The notes under the pieces were generated by a model. It did no database searches. It saw only the letters and a list, made by a program, of their open reading frames with translations, and had not been told where the DNA came from. Position numbers and translations under genes: made by a program. Shown piece after piece: positions 8,799 through 18,355 of a stretch of DNA of 53,296 nucleotides (position 1 is its first letter; every line of letters begins with the position of its first letter). The DNA comes from Acidobacteriota bacterium (lineage in GTDB: Bacteria; Acidobacteriota; Vicinamibacteria; Vicinamibacterales; SCN-69-37). The DNA is taken from positions 1 to 53,296 of the forward strand of contig CANIII010000027.1 of NCBI GenBank assembly GCA_947467605.1. The letters run 5' to 3'.

Positions 8799-11756
8799 AT
8801 GAGACCCATGCGTTTGTTCGTACTCTTGTTCGCTCTGATGGCGGTCAGTGTTGTGCCTGCGATGGCACAATCTCAGGCCATTAACGGCACCATCGAAGGC
8901 ACGCTCAAGGACGCGCAAGGCGGCGTTCTTCCGGGTGTGACGGTGACTCTCACGAACGTCGACACGGGCGCACAGCGCGTGGTGACGACGGATTCGAACG
9001 GCACATTCCGCGCGCCGCTCCTCTCACTCGGCAACTACAAAGTGACGATGGAGTTGACGGGATTCGCCAAACACGAGCGCAATGCCATCACACTCGGCGC
9101 CGGCCAAACCGTGACGCTGAACGACACGATGAAGGTCGGAGCGTCGGAAACGGTGACCGTCACCTCCGAAGCGCCGGTCGTCGATCTCGGCAAAGTGGAC
9201 GTCGGCCGCAATATCACCGAAGCGGAAATGCGCAACCTGCCCAACGTGTCGCGCAACCCCTACAACTTCGCCCTGCTCGAGCCGGGCGTCACCGGTTCGG
9301 AGAACAGCGAGTTCGGTGTGCCGCGCTTCTCAGTCAACGGCCAACCCGAGCGCATCAATTACCAGATCGACGGCAACACGAACACGCAGAAGGATCGCGC
9401 GGGTCTCCGGCTCATGCCGATGTCAGAAGTCATGATCCGCGAAGTGCAGGTCGTCAGCTCCGGCTATGCCCCGGAATTTGGCCAGACGACCGGCATGGTC
9501 TATAACGCGGTCACGCCGTCGGGCACGAACAAGACCCGCGGTGATGCGGGCTTCCGCTTCCGCCTCAAGAAGTGGTCGGCGTTCCCGGCGTACTTCGCGG
9601 GCGAAAAGACCGATGCGAACCTGCCGGACAACTCGCTCGACATCTTCACGTTCACGCTCGGTGGCCCGCTGGTCAAGAACAAGTTGCAGTACTACCTGGG
9701 TCTCGAGTACGACTACAACAAGATCCAGCAGAACCTGACCGTGGATCCAGGTGTCGCGACCACCGTCGGCGTCGTGGCGCAGCCGACCAACACGGGCTCG
9801 TACCGCAAGGTGACGCAGCCGATCGGCAAGCTCGACTGGACGATCAACTCGGCGCACCGCGCGTCGTTCCGCATCAACGGCTTCACAAACAACAACCCGT
9901 TCAACGCCTCCGGCGGCGGTGTCAACACGATCGAACGTGCCATCGACTTCAAGGACTCGATGTACTCAATGGCCACGCAGATCATCTCGACACTGGGCAC
10001 GGGTCAGCTGAACGAACTCCGCCTCCAGTACGCCAAGCGCCATCAGACGCGCTTCGCGCACGATCCGTCCGTCGTCAGCCCCACGGTGAACATCAATCAG
10101 GGCGTGGTCGCCGCGACCGGCATCAACAACAGCATCAACTTTGGTGCGCCAAACGGTCAGGCCGGTCAGGACTTCACACAGGGCATTACGCAACTCGTCG
10201 ACAACTTCACGCTGCTCCGCGGCGAGCACAGCTTCAAGGCAGGCTTCGACGCGCAGCGCATCTCGGACTATCGCGCCGTGCCGCTCGTGTACACGTACAC
10301 GTTCCCGACGGTGCAGGCCTACCTCGACGCGAAGTCGGGCAAGACGCCGCGCGGCTACACGACGTTTGCGCAGACGCTGGGCGATCCCAACCTGAGCTTC
10401 ACCAATTACCTGTTCAGCGGGTTCGTCCAGGACGACTACAAGGTGTCGTCCACGTTGAAACTGCTCTACGGCATCCGCTACGACCTCTACAAGTACTCGG
10501 ACGGCGTCAGCGGTGCTCCGTACAACTCGACGTTCAACATCGACAAGAACAACTTCGGACCGCGCGGCGGATTCGCGTGGACAATCGGCAAGGATCAGAA
10601 GTCGGTCCTGCGCGGCAGCACGGGTATCATGTATGACCAGCCGCTGCTGGCCATTGTCGAGACGGCGTACGGCGCGTCGGGTGTCACCAACAAGACCACG
10701 GCGGTGAGCCTCAACCCGACGAGCCCTGGTGCGCCGGCATTTCCGGCGACGCTGACCGGCATTCCGTCGAACGTGGTGCAGGTCTCGGCCACACTGAGCG
10801 CGACGGCCCCTGATTACCAGACGGCGCGCACCTGGCAGAACACGCTGACGTTCGACCGCGACCTCGGCCGTAACTTCTCAGGCTCGGTCGGCCTCCGCTA
10901 CACACGCGGGTATTCGTTGCCCGTCATCACGGACGTCAACCTGGCCGGCATCACGCCGGTGAGCTACCTGGCCGACGGCCGCGGTGTCTACAGCGCGACG
11001 GTGTCAGCCGCGACGCGCAATGACCCGCGCTACAACCGCGTGCAGATGGTGCAGTCGATCGGCGAGTCGTGGTACAAGGCCGTGACGCTCCAGCTCAGCA
11101 AGCGGATGGATCACGGGATCCAGTTCAACCTGAACTACTCCTACGCGAAGGGTATCGATACGGCGCCGCAGGGTGGTGCCGTGCTCTCCGTGCAGGGCGA
11201 CGCGAACCGCTCCGATCCGGTGGACCTGCAGCGCGACAAGTCGGTCAACCAGCTCGATCAGCGCCACACCTTCAACGGCAGCATCGTGATCCAGTCGACG
11301 GTGACGCAGTTCGGCAAGATCATGAACACGATCCTCTCCGACAACCAGTTCGGGTTCGTCGTGCAGCTCGGCAGCGGCTTGCCGCTGACGATCACGGGCA
11401 ACAGGGACCTGAATCTGGACGGCGTCAACAACGACCGCCCGCTCTTCGTGGAGCGCAACAGCCTCTACATGTCGCCGCGCTACAACGTGGACATGCGCTA
11501 CTCGCGCGTGTTCCGACTGGGCGCAACGCGGCGTCTCGATGTGCAGGCCGAGTTCAAGAACCTCTTCAACAACGACCAGTTGGCAGGTGTGACGACCCAG
11601 ATTCCGGTCGACACGGCCGGTTACCCGGTCGTCAGCGCCACGGATCAGACGCGCCTGCCCTTGTCGGCGATTTCGTACGACATCGGCACGTATCTGACCA
11701 ACCGCACCGGCTACGAACAGCGGAAGTTCCAGCTCGGCTTCAAGTTCTACTTCTAA
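8799..11756 (+). CDS. Oar-like TonB-dependent outer-membrane receptor (paralogue 2)
   Basis: 985 residues with signal peptide (ending AMAQ near residue 24), carboxypeptidase-regulatory-like domain (NGTIEGTLKDAQGGVLPGVTV), plug and beta-barrel ending in FKFYF. Shared motifs with paralogue 1 include SRNPYNFALLEPGVTG, NYQIDGNTNTQKDRAGLRL and PEFGQTTGMVYNAVTPSGTN, so the pair arose by duplication. The start is fixed by the AGGAGG ribosome site 6 bases upstream. A large GC-rich hairpin follows the stop, and then the PIG-L deacetylase gene 103 bases on, so receptor and enzyme may be co-transcribed. Imported substrate unknown; an amino-sugar polymer is inferred from the neighbours. Confidence 0.92.
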   Translation: MRPMRLFVLLFALMAVSVVPAMAQSQAINGTIEGTLKDAQGGVLPGVTVTLTNVDTGAQRVVTTDSNGTFRAPLLSLGNYKVTMELTGFAKHERNAITLGAGQTVTLNDTMKVGASETVTVTSEAPVVDLGKVDVGRNITEAEMRNLPNVSRNPYNFALLEPGVTGSENSEFGVPRFSVNGQPERINYQIDGNTNTQKDRAGLRLMPMSEVMIREVQVVSSGYAPEFGQTTGMVYNAVTPSGTNKTRGDAGFRFRLKKWSAFPAYFAGEKTDANLPDNSLDIFTFTLGGPLVKNKLQYYLGLEYDYNKIQQNLTVDPGVATTVGVVAQPTNTGSYRKVTQPIGKLDWTINSAHRASFRINGFTNNNPFNASGGGVNTIERAIDFKDSMYSMATQIISTLGTGQLNELRLQYAKRHQTRFAHDPSVVSPTVNINQGVVAATGINNSINFGAPNGQAGQDFTQGITQLVDNFTLLRGEHSFKAGFDAQRISDYRAVPLVYTYTFPTVQAYLDAKSGKTPRGYTTFAQTLGDPNLSFTNYLFSGFVQDDYKVSSTLKLLYGIRYDLYKYSDGVSGAPYNSTFNIDKNNFGPRGGFAWTIGKDQKSVLRGSTGIMYDQPLLAIVETAYGASGVTNKTTAVSLNPTSPGAPAFPATLTGIPSNVVQVSATLSATAPDYQTARTWQNTLTFDRDLGRNFSGSVGLRYTRGYSLPVITDVNLAGITPVSYLADGRGVYSATVSAATRNDPRYNRVQMVQSIGESWYKAVTLQLSKRMDHGIQFNLNYSYAKGIDTAPQGGAVLSVQGDANRSDPVDLQRDKSVNQLDQRHTFNGSIVIQSTVTQFGKIMNTILSDNQFGFVVQLGSGLPLTITGNRDLNLDGVNNDRPLFVERNSLYMSPRYNVDMRYSRVFRLGATRRLDVQAEFKNLFNNDQLAGVTTQIPVDTAGYPVVSATDQTRLPLSAISYDIGTYLTNRTGYEQRKFQLGFKFYF

Positions 11757-11770
11757 ACAGCTCGGCACGT

Positions 11771-11804
11771 CCCGGCGCGCGTCTCGTCTGAGACGCGCGC
11801 CGGG
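11771..11804 (+). terminator. Perfect 15-bp intercistronic hairpin
   Basis: Bases 11771-11785 pair perfectly with 11790-11804 around a GTCT loop, 14 bases after the receptor stop. No T-tract follows, so it may be a partial terminator or an mRNA-stabilising element that sets receptor expression above that of the downstream deacetylase. Confidence 0.65.
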
Positions 11805-11859
11805 AGTTCGTCTCGCCGTTCACTCGCTCGTGTCACTCTCCGTTCAGGAGTTCCCCATC

Positions 11860-14631
11860 ATGCGTCGTGCTACTTTCCGCTTCACTGTCGGCCTGGCCGC
11901 GGTGGCGGCGATGACGGTCGTCTCACCGCGCCCGGTCGCCACACAAATCAACCCACTGGCCTTCGATCAAGGGGCGTCGGGCCTCGGCCTCGCGCTGCGT
12001 CAGTTGCCCATCGAGGGATCCGTCCTTTACGTAACGGCGCATCCGGATGACGAGAACAACGGCGTGCTCGTCGCGCTCAATCGCGGGCGCGGCCTCAAGA
12101 CGTCACTGCTGACGACGACACGCGGCGACGGCGGACAGAATGAAATCGGGCCCGAGTTGTTTCAGGCGATCGGGATTCTGCGCGGCGAAGAACTGATGGC
12201 GGTGCACAAGTACGACGGCGCCGATCAGTACCACACGCGCGCCTTCGAATTCGGCTACTCCTTCAGTGTCGAAGAGACGCTGCAAAAGTGGGGGCACGAC
12301 GAAATTCTCGGCGACATGGTGCGCGTGATTCGTCGCGTGCGTCCCGATGTGATCCTCACGATGAATCGCGAAGGCACGGGCGGCGGTCAGCATCATCAGA
12401 CCTCCGCGCGCTTGGCGCAGGAAGCGTTCCGCGTCGCGGCCGACCCCACGCGCTACGCCGAACAGATCCGCGAAGGGCTCAGACCGTGGCAGCCGCGCAA
12501 GATCTATCAGGCCGGGAACGGTCCGGGATTCAGCGCGGTGGGTGAAGCCAGCTCCGCTGGCTCGGTGCGAATTCCGACCGGTGAATTCGATCCACTGCTC
12601 GGCATGACGTGGGAGCAGTTCGGCCAGATCGCGCGCGGCAATCACAAGTGCCAGGGCACGAGACAGCTCGAAGCGTTCCCCGGCGACAGTGCCGGCACCT
12701 ACGTGCTGTACGACAGCCAGCCCAAGGTCACCGGGGCTGAGCCCGATCTGATGGACGGCGTCGACCTCTCGATCGGTCGCCTCGCGTCATTCGTCGCCGG
12801 TCAGGAAGCGAAACTGCCGACACTAGCTGATGATCTCGCGGGGCTCACCGCCGCCGCCAAGGCCGCGCTCGACTCGTTTGACGCGCGCGCACCGAAGAAG
12901 AGCGCCGCACCGATCACCACGGGCCTCGGCAAAGTTCGTCAGCTGCGCGACGCTGTCCGTGCAAGCACGTTGACCGCGGACGCGAAGGCCGAACTCGACT
13001 GGCGCCTCACGCGCAAAGAAGACGACTTCATGAAGGCACTGCGCCTTGCCCAGGGCGTCGACGTACGTGTCACGAGCCCCGACGGTGACGTCGTCCGCGG
13101 CCAGAGCCTGGACGTGACGACGCAGGTCTTCAACGTCGGCACCGATCCGCTGAAGGTCGATGCCGTGCAACTGAATGTGCCGCAAGGGTGGACCGCGACG
13201 TTGAAGAGCGGACAGCCCGGCGAGGTACAGCCGCGACAGGCGGCCACGATCACCTACACGGTCACCGTGGGACCAAACACCCGCTACTCGCAGCCCTACT
13301 GGAAGGTGCACCCGGGCGTGGATCGCTACGACCTCGACGTGCCCGCTGATCAGACGCTGCCGTGGAGCCCGCCCGACATCACGGCGACCGTACGCTACGC
13401 GACCGCCGGCACCACGGCCTGGATCACGTCACCGGCCTACTACCGCTACGACGGCCCCTGGGTCGGTGGCGAGAAGCAGAAGGTCGTCAACGTGGTGCCG
13501 TCCGTGTCGGTGCATCTGTCGCCTGACATCGCCGTCGTGCCGATCGCGGCCGGCGGACGCAAGAAGGAATTCCGCGTCTCCCTGAAGAACAACGAGAAGA
13601 CCGGCGGCGCCGTGCAAGTGAAACTCGCTGCGCCGGCGGGATGGACCGTGACACCCGCCACCACGACCGTGAATTTCTCGGTCGAGAACGAGGAGATGTC
13701 GGCGCAGTTCTTTGTCACGCCGCCGCTCAAACTCGCGGGCGGTGTCGCCGATGTGTCGGCGATTGCCACGCGCGACGGCAAGGAATACCGCGAGGGCTAT
13801 CAGGTCATCGCCTACAACCATATTCAGGAACGGCATCTCTTTCATCCGGCGACATCGACCGTCAAGATCATCGACGTCAACCTGCCGGCGTCCCTGCGCA
13901 TCGGCTACGTCATGGGCACGGGTGACGAAACCGCCGAAGCGATTCGCCAACTTGGTGCGACGGTTGAAATGCTCACGCCGAGCGACGTCGCCTTCGGCGA
14001 CCTCACCCGGTTCTCGACCATCGTGCTGGGCATCCGCGCGTACGAAGTGCGGGGCGACGTGCGCGGGTACAACGAGCGCCTGCTCGATTTCGCGCGCGGC
14101 GGCGGACACCTCGTCGTGCAATACAACAAGAGCGCGATGAACCAGCTCGGTGCGGGCTCGGCTGGTGCGGGCGCTGGCGGATTCCGTGGCGCAGATCCCA
14201 CAGCCGGCCCGGGTGGTGGTGGACGCGGCGGTCGCGGTGGCCCACCACCGCAGAGCCCGTATCTGCCCTTCCCCGCCTCAATCACGAGCAATCGCGTGAC
14301 CGTGGAAGAAGCGCCGATTCGCATCGTCGACACCGGCAGCCCCGTGCTGACCGAGCCGAACAAGATCACGGTGAAGGACTACGAAGGCTGGGTCCAGGAA
14401 CGCGGGCTGTACTTCTTCGGCGCGAATGATCCGCGCTACAAGGAAGTGCTCGCGGCAACTGATCCGTGGCCCTACAATGCCGGCGAGAAAGTCGGCCTGC
14501 TGACCACCGCGCAACTCGGCAAAGGCACGTGGACGTACGTGGGTCTCGGACTGTGGCGGCAATTGCCGGCTGGCACGCCGGGCGCGTATCGGATTCTCGC
14601 GAACCTGATTGCGAAGCCACGACTGAAATGA
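11860..14631 (+). CDS. Secreted multidomain PIG-L family deacetylase
   Basis: 923 residues from ATG 11860, with CAGGAG 9 bases upstream; the longer upstream frame is rejected. A signal peptide is followed by a PIG-L/LmbE domain: AHPDDE near residue 60 and GGGQHHQTSARL near 180, the expected zinc and catalytic histidines. Residues about 395-500 and 550-630 are beta-rich NEW3-like segments (for example NVPQGWTATL, APAGWTVTPA). The C-terminal third resembles a ThuA/glutamine-amidotransferase-like fold (IGYVMGTGDETAEAIRQLGA), interrupted by a Gly/Arg-rich stretch near 770-800. PIG-L enzymes remove N-acetyl groups from sugars; acting in the periplasm on glycans delivered with the adjacent receptor is inferred. 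Too large and exported to be BshB. Confidence 0.85.
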   Translation: MRRATFRFTVGLAAVAAMTVVSPRPVATQINPLAFDQGASGLGLALRQLPIEGSVLYVTAHPDDENNGVLVALNRGRGLKTSLLTTTRGDGGQNEIGPELFQAIGILRGEELMAVHKYDGADQYHTRAFEFGYSFSVEETLQKWGHDEILGDMVRVIRRVRPDVILTMNREGTGGGQHHQTSARLAQEAFRVAADPTRYAEQIREGLRPWQPRKIYQAGNGPGFSAVGEASSAGSVRIPTGEFDPLLGMTWEQFGQIARGNHKCQGTRQLEAFPGDSAGTYVLYDSQPKVTGAEPDLMDGVDLSIGRLASFVAGQEAKLPTLADDLAGLTAAAKAALDSFDARAPKKSAAPITTGLGKVRQLRDAVRASTLTADAKAELDWRLTRKEDDFMKALRLAQGVDVRVTSPDGDVVRGQSLDVTTQVFNVGTDPLKVDAVQLNVPQGWTATLKSGQPGEVQPRQAATITYTVTVGPNTRYSQPYWKVHPGVDRYDLDVPADQTLPWSPPDITATVRYATAGTTAWITSPAYYRYDGPWVGGEKQKVVNVVPSVSVHLSPDIAVVPIAAGGRKKEFRVSLKNNEKTGGAVQVKLAAPAGWTVTPATTTVNFSVENEEMSAQFFVTPPLKLAGGVADVSAIATRDGKEYREGYQVIAYNHIQERHLFHPATSTVKIIDVNLPASLRIGYVMGTGDETAEAIRQLGATVEMLTPSDVAFGDLTRFSTIVLGIRAYEVRGDVRGYNERLLDFARGGGHLVVQYNKSAMNQLGAGSAGAGAGGFRGADPTAGPGGGGRGGRGGPPPQSPYLPFPASITSNRVTVEEAPIRIVDTGSPVLTEPNKITVKDYEGWVQERGLYFFGANDPRYKEVLAATDPWPYNAGEKVGLLTTAQLGKGTWTYVGLGLWRQLPAGTPGAYRILANLIAKPRLK

Positions 14632-14634
14632 AGC

Positions 14635-14658
14635 TTGGCCGGGCGTTAGGCCGGCCGA
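14635..14658. terminator. Short hairpin between convergent PIG-L and ROK genes
   Basis: GGCCGG (14637-14642) pairs with CCGGCC (14651-14656) around an 8-base loop, with two weaker flanking pairs on the plus strand. It fills the gap between two convergent stop codons. Confidence 0.4.
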
Positions 14659-14663
14659 ACAAC

Positions 14664-15836
14664 CTACGGGCTCTGCCCGGCGATCGCAAACAACCGCGCC
14701 TCAGCCAACTCGAGGGCGGAATACAGCGCACCCATCAACTGCGCATCGTCTCCAAGTGCCGAGATCTTGATTGCCGGCACGTTGGGGACGATGCGAGCCA
14801 CGACGCGGCGCACGGGCTCAATGAGCGACGTGCCCGCATGGCTGAGGCCGCCACCAAACACCACCATCGCAGGATCGAGCACCGTCGTGATGTTCGCGAC
14901 AGCGGTACCCACAAAGATCGCGAGGTCTTCGATCATCGTCCGTGCGGTCGCGTCGCCAATGGCCGCAGCGTCGAACACCGCCTTCCAGCCCTCGGGACCT
15001 GAACCGACGCGGCGCTCCAGATAACCGCTCTGACCGAAGTCCGTCTGCCAGTCGCGATGATCAAGATTCATGCGGCTGATTTCGCCGGCGTACCAATGGT
15101 GCCCGCGATGCAACCGACCGCCGACCATCACGCCGGCACCGACACCTGCGCCGATGGCGATGAATACGAAATCGTCGATGTCACGCGCCGAGCCCTGCCA
15201 CCGTTCGCCCAGCGCAGCCATGTTCGCATCGTTGTCGACGCGCACGGGCGCGTTGAAACGTCCCTGCAAACGATCGCGCAACGGCACATCGACCCAGCCG
15301 CGCAGATGCGCCGCCTCAATCACGCGGCCGTCGCTGACGTTGGTCATGCCGGGAGCGCCGACGCCAATCGCGAAGAGCTTGCTGATATCGCGGCCGGCGT
15401 CGGCGAAGACACGCTCGATCGCCCGCTCGATTTGCTGCAGCACACCTTCGCGCGAATCGGCTTCGGTCTTTTCTCGCAGCCGCGCCAGCACCTTGCCTTC
15501 GAGATCCGCCAGGGCGACCCGCAGCGTCTGTGAACCGATGTCGACACCGGTGAGAAACCCGAACTCCGCGTTGGTCGACAGCATCATCGGCGGCCGTCCG
15601 CGATTCGCCACGCCCACGCCCACCTCTTGCAGCAGGTGCACACCGCCGACCAGATCCTCAACCACGGCGGACACGGTCGGCGGGCTGAGTCTCGTGCGCT
15701 TCGACAGCTCGGCGCGGGAAATGGGACCAAACCGGCGAACCACATCAAAGATGCGCTGACGATGGACCAGACGCGCGTTGATTGCGCCGGTGCCGCCGTG
15801 TCCGTCGAAGCGTTGAGAAGTGGTCCAGCCCGCCAT
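14664..15836 (-). CDS. ROK-family transcriptional regulator (NagC/XylR type)
   Basis: 390 residues. Residues about 20-85 form a winged helix-turn-helix (IFDVVRRFGPISRAELSKRTRLSP... split by the wing), followed by a ROK sugar-kinase-like domain starting VDIGSQTLRVALADLEG. The NDAN of the sugar site is kept, but the phosphate loop DxGGT is DIGSQ, the GExGH histidine is Arg, and the zinc motif CxCGxxGC is replaced (TDFGQSGY). It is therefore a DNA-binding sensor without kinase activity or the family zinc. ROK repressors usually respond to sugars such as GlcNAc or xylose derivatives. Its position convergent to the deacetylase suggests control of the receptor/deacetylase genes, which is inference. 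Confidence 0.88.
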   Translation of the reverse strand: MAGWTTSQRFDGHGGTGAINARLVHRQRIFDVVRRFGPISRAELSKRTRLSPPTVSAVVEDLVGGVHLLQEVGVGVANRGRPPMMLSTNAEFGFLTGVDIGSQTLRVALADLEGKVLARLREKTEADSREGVLQQIERAIERVFADAGRDISKLFAIGVGAPGMTNVSDGRVIEAAHLRGWVDVPLRDRLQGRFNAPVRVDNDANMAALGERWQGSARDIDDFVFIAIGAGVGAGVMVGGRLHRGHHWYAGEISRMNLDHRDWQTDFGQSGYLERRVGSGPEGWKAVFDAAAIGDATARTMIEDLAIFVGTAVANITTVLDPAMVVFGGGLSHAGTSLIEPVRRVVARIVPNVPAIKISALGDDAQLMGALYSALELAEARLFAIAGQSP

Positions 15837-15860
15837 GCGCAGTCGAACATGGACCGTAGT

Positions 15861-15889
15861 GCCCGGCCCGGTATGGTGTCAAGCCGGGC
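15861..15889. other. Small inverted repeat upstream of the ROK gene
   Basis: GCCCGGC (15861-15867) and GCCGGGC (15883-15889), 15-base loop, in the 124-base gap between the divergent ROK and PBP1 genes. It could be a regulator site or a chance GC-rich palindrome. Confidence 0.25.
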
Positions 15890-15940
15890 GGCTGTCCCCG
15901 GTTCATTGGCGGACACGGTCCGCGGCGGCCGCAGTCGGCG

Positions 15941-15946
15941 TACACT
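15941..15946 (+). promoter_or_regulatory. Candidate -10 box of the PBP1 gene
   Basis: TACACT, 14 bases before ATG 15961, implying a leader of only about 8 bases. Confidence 0.4.
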
Positions 15947-15960
15947 TGTCCGTCGCTGCT

Positions 15961-18336
15961 ATGGCCACTCGTCCGCCCGCACCACCCAGCCGCCGTAAAC
16001 CGCCGCCCACGAGTGTGTCGCGCCCTGCCGCCACTCGTCGTTCGAGCTCGCGTCCGGCCGGTGGCGGGTCACGCAGCGGTGGTGGGTGGACACGCGCCCG
16101 GATCACACGGTGGGCCATGTGGTCAGCGGTGGCCGGCGCCGTGGTGCTGTTGGCGGTCACCGTCTACTACTGGATGGCCGTCTCTCGCATGATCGACAAG
16201 CGGCTCGGCGGCGGTGAAGACCGACCGATGCCGCGCATCTTTGGTCGCGCGTTCGAGATCACGCCGGGCCAGGTGTTGACGGTATCGGAGTTGCGGTCGC
16301 GGCTGAACAACGTCGGGTACTCCGAACGCGCGAAGGCCGAGCTGCCTGGCGAGTTCACCACGACCGCCACGAGCCTGCAGATCATGACCAAGCCGGAGGC
16401 CGGCACCAAGCCCCATCTGGTCAAGATCGATTTTTCGCGCGGCACGGGCAGCGTCGTCACGCGCATCGCGCCAGACAAAGGCAAACCGATCGAGAAGCTG
16501 ACGCTCGAATCGCCGATGCTGGCCGCGCTCGCCAGCGGCGAACGACGACGGTATGTGCCGCTCGCGATGATGCCCAAGCGCATCATCAACGCCGTGCTCT
16601 CCATCGAGGACCAGCGGTTCTACGATCATCCCGGCGTTGACGTGATCGGCACGCTCGGCGCGCTGTGGCGCGACCTGCGCGGAAGCAAGTACCTCGCCGG
16701 CGGCAGCACGCTGACGCAGCAGATCGTCAAGAACACGTTCCTGACGCCCGAAAAATCTGCCAAGCGAAAGATTCAAGAGCAGTTCATTTCGCTCGTCATG
16801 GAGCGGCGTCTGTCGAAAGACCAGATCCTTGAGCTCTACTTGAACGAAGTCGTGCTCGGCCAGCGCGGGCCGTTTGAAATCCACGGCGTCGCGGAAGCGT
16901 CACGCATTTTCTTTGGCGTTGATCTGCGCAACATCTCGATCGCGCAGGCGGCCACGATCGCCGGCGTGATTCAGTCGCCATCGCGGCTCTCACCATTCCG
17001 CAATCCAGAGCGCGCGCTCGAACGCCGCAACGTCGTCCTCAAGGAGATGTCGGACGCGAAGTTCATCACCGTCGAGGAAAAGACCAAGGCACAAGCCGAA
17101 CCGATCGGCGTCTCGGCACGCGCAATGGAAAACGAAGCGCCCTACTTCGTCGACTATGTCAGTCAGTTGGTGGATGACGGGTACACCGGGCTGCTGACGA
17201 AGGACGCCGCCGTCGACGTGTTTACCACGCTCGACGTCCACCTCCAGCGCCTGGCGCAGGAAGCGCTCGCCGAGGGCCTCGCCGACGTCGACAAGCAACT
17301 CCTCGCGCGCAAGAAGAAAGACATCGCGCAGGCGGCCATGGTCGTCGCCAACCCGCGTACCGGTGAGATCCTGGCCATGATCGGCGGCCGCGGCTACAGC
17401 CAGTCGCAGTACAACCGCGCGGTCACCTCCCGACGCCAGCCGGGCTCCACGTTCAAGCCGTTCGTCTACCTCGCCGCGTTTGAGAAAATGGCCGAGACCG
17501 GCGGAAAGGAACTCACGCCCTCGACGATTGAAATTGATGAGCCCACCACCTGGATCGACGATCAGGGCAAACCGTATTCACCGGGTAATTATCAAAACGA
17601 GTACGACGGCCCGGTGACGCTGCGCTTTGCGCTCGCCCACTCGCGCAACATCGTCGCCATCAAAGTCGCCGAGCAGACCGGGTACGACCGCGTCGCCGAT
17701 CTGTGGAAGAAGATCGGCGAGGGGTCCGCCGCCAAGCCGTATCCGTCCATTGCCCTCGGCGTGTTTGAGGCCTCCACGCTGGAGATGGCGTCTGCTTACA
17801 CGCTCTTTGACAACGCCGGCCTGGTGCGGCCGCTGCGTTCGATCACGCGCATTACGGAGAACGGGCAGGACAAGAAGGTCAAGGCCGAAGAGACTCGGCA
17901 GGTCGCCCGGCCCGAGACCACGTACCTTGTGACGAACATGCTGCGGAGCGTCGTCAACGAAGGCACCGGGGCGGCCGCGCGCACTTCAGGCTTCGTCCTT
18001 GACGCGGCCGGCAAGACCGGCACGACCAACGATCAGCGCGACGCGTGGTTCATCGGCTTCACGCCGGATCTGCTCGTCGCCGTGTGGGTCGGGTTCGATA
18101 ACAACAACCCGATCGGCCTCACCGGTGCCCAGGCCGCACTGCCGATCTGGACGGCATTTATGAAGCGCGCGACCGCCGGCCGGCCCGACCGGGCCTTCGA
18201 TGTCCCTGACGGTCTCGTGTTCGTCGACATCGACAAGGACACCGGAAAGCTGGCCACGCCCGGCTGCCCCAAAACCGTTCGTGAGGCGTTCCTGGCTGGC
18301 ACTGAGCCCACAGACACGTGCCCGATTCATCGCTGA
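15961..18336 (+). CDS. Bifunctional class A penicillin-binding protein (PBP1B-like)
   Basis: 791 residues from ATG 15961; 47 residues of upstream frame are rejected. A basic Pro/Arg/Ser-rich cytoplasmic tail precedes one membrane anchor (near residues 48-68). A UB2H-like region follows (LRSRLNNVGYSERAK). The glycosyltransferase domain has SIEDQRFYDHPG (catalytic Glu near 215) and GGSTLTQQIVKN. The transpeptidase domain has S496-T-F-K499 (SxxK), SRN and KTGTTN. It polymerises lipid II and cross-links peptidoglycan in the periplasm. It does not overlap the divergent ROK gene and stands just upstream of the hrcA operon; CIRCE lies only 19 bases past its stop. Confidence 0.93.
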   Translation: MATRPPAPPSRRKPPPTSVSRPAATRRSSSRPAGGGSRSGGGWTRARITRWAMWSAVAGAVVLLAVTVYYWMAVSRMIDKRLGGGEDRPMPRIFGRAFEITPGQVLTVSELRSRLNNVGYSERAKAELPGEFTTTATSLQIMTKPEAGTKPHLVKIDFSRGTGSVVTRIAPDKGKPIEKLTLESPMLAALASGERRRYVPLAMMPKRIINAVLSIEDQRFYDHPGVDVIGTLGALWRDLRGSKYLAGGSTLTQQIVKNTFLTPEKSAKRKIQEQFISLVMERRLSKDQILELYLNEVVLGQRGPFEIHGVAEASRIFFGVDLRNISIAQAATIAGVIQSPSRLSPFRNPERALERRNVVLKEMSDAKFITVEEKTKAQAEPIGVSARAMENEAPYFVDYVSQLVDDGYTGLLTKDAAVDVFTTLDVHLQRLAQEALAEGLADVDKQLLARKKKDIAQAAMVVANPRTGEILAMIGGRGYSQSQYNRAVTSRRQPGSTFKPFVYLAAFEKMAETGGKELTPSTIEIDEPTTWIDDQGKPYSPGNYQNEYDGPVTLRFALAHSRNIVAIKVAEQTGYDRVADLWKKIGEGSAAKPYPSIALGVFEASTLEMASAYTLFDNAGLVRPLRSITRITENGQDKKVKAEETRQVARPETTYLVTNMLRSVVNEGTGAAARTSGFVLDAAGKTGTTNDQRDAWFIGFTPDLLVAVWVGFDNNNPIGLTGAQAALPIWTAFMKRATAGRPDRAFDVPDGLVFVDIDKDTGKLATPGCPKTVREAFLAGTEPTDTCPIHR

Positions 18337-18348
18337 CGCCCCATGCGC

Positions 18349-18354
18349 TATACT
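18349..18354 (+). promoter_or_regulatory. -10 box of the hrcA operon
   Basis: TATACT ends one base before the CIRCE left arm. The predicted start point near 18361 is inside CIRCE, as expected for an operator that blocks initiation. No good -35 is seen. Confidence 0.6.
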
Positions 18355-18355
18355 G

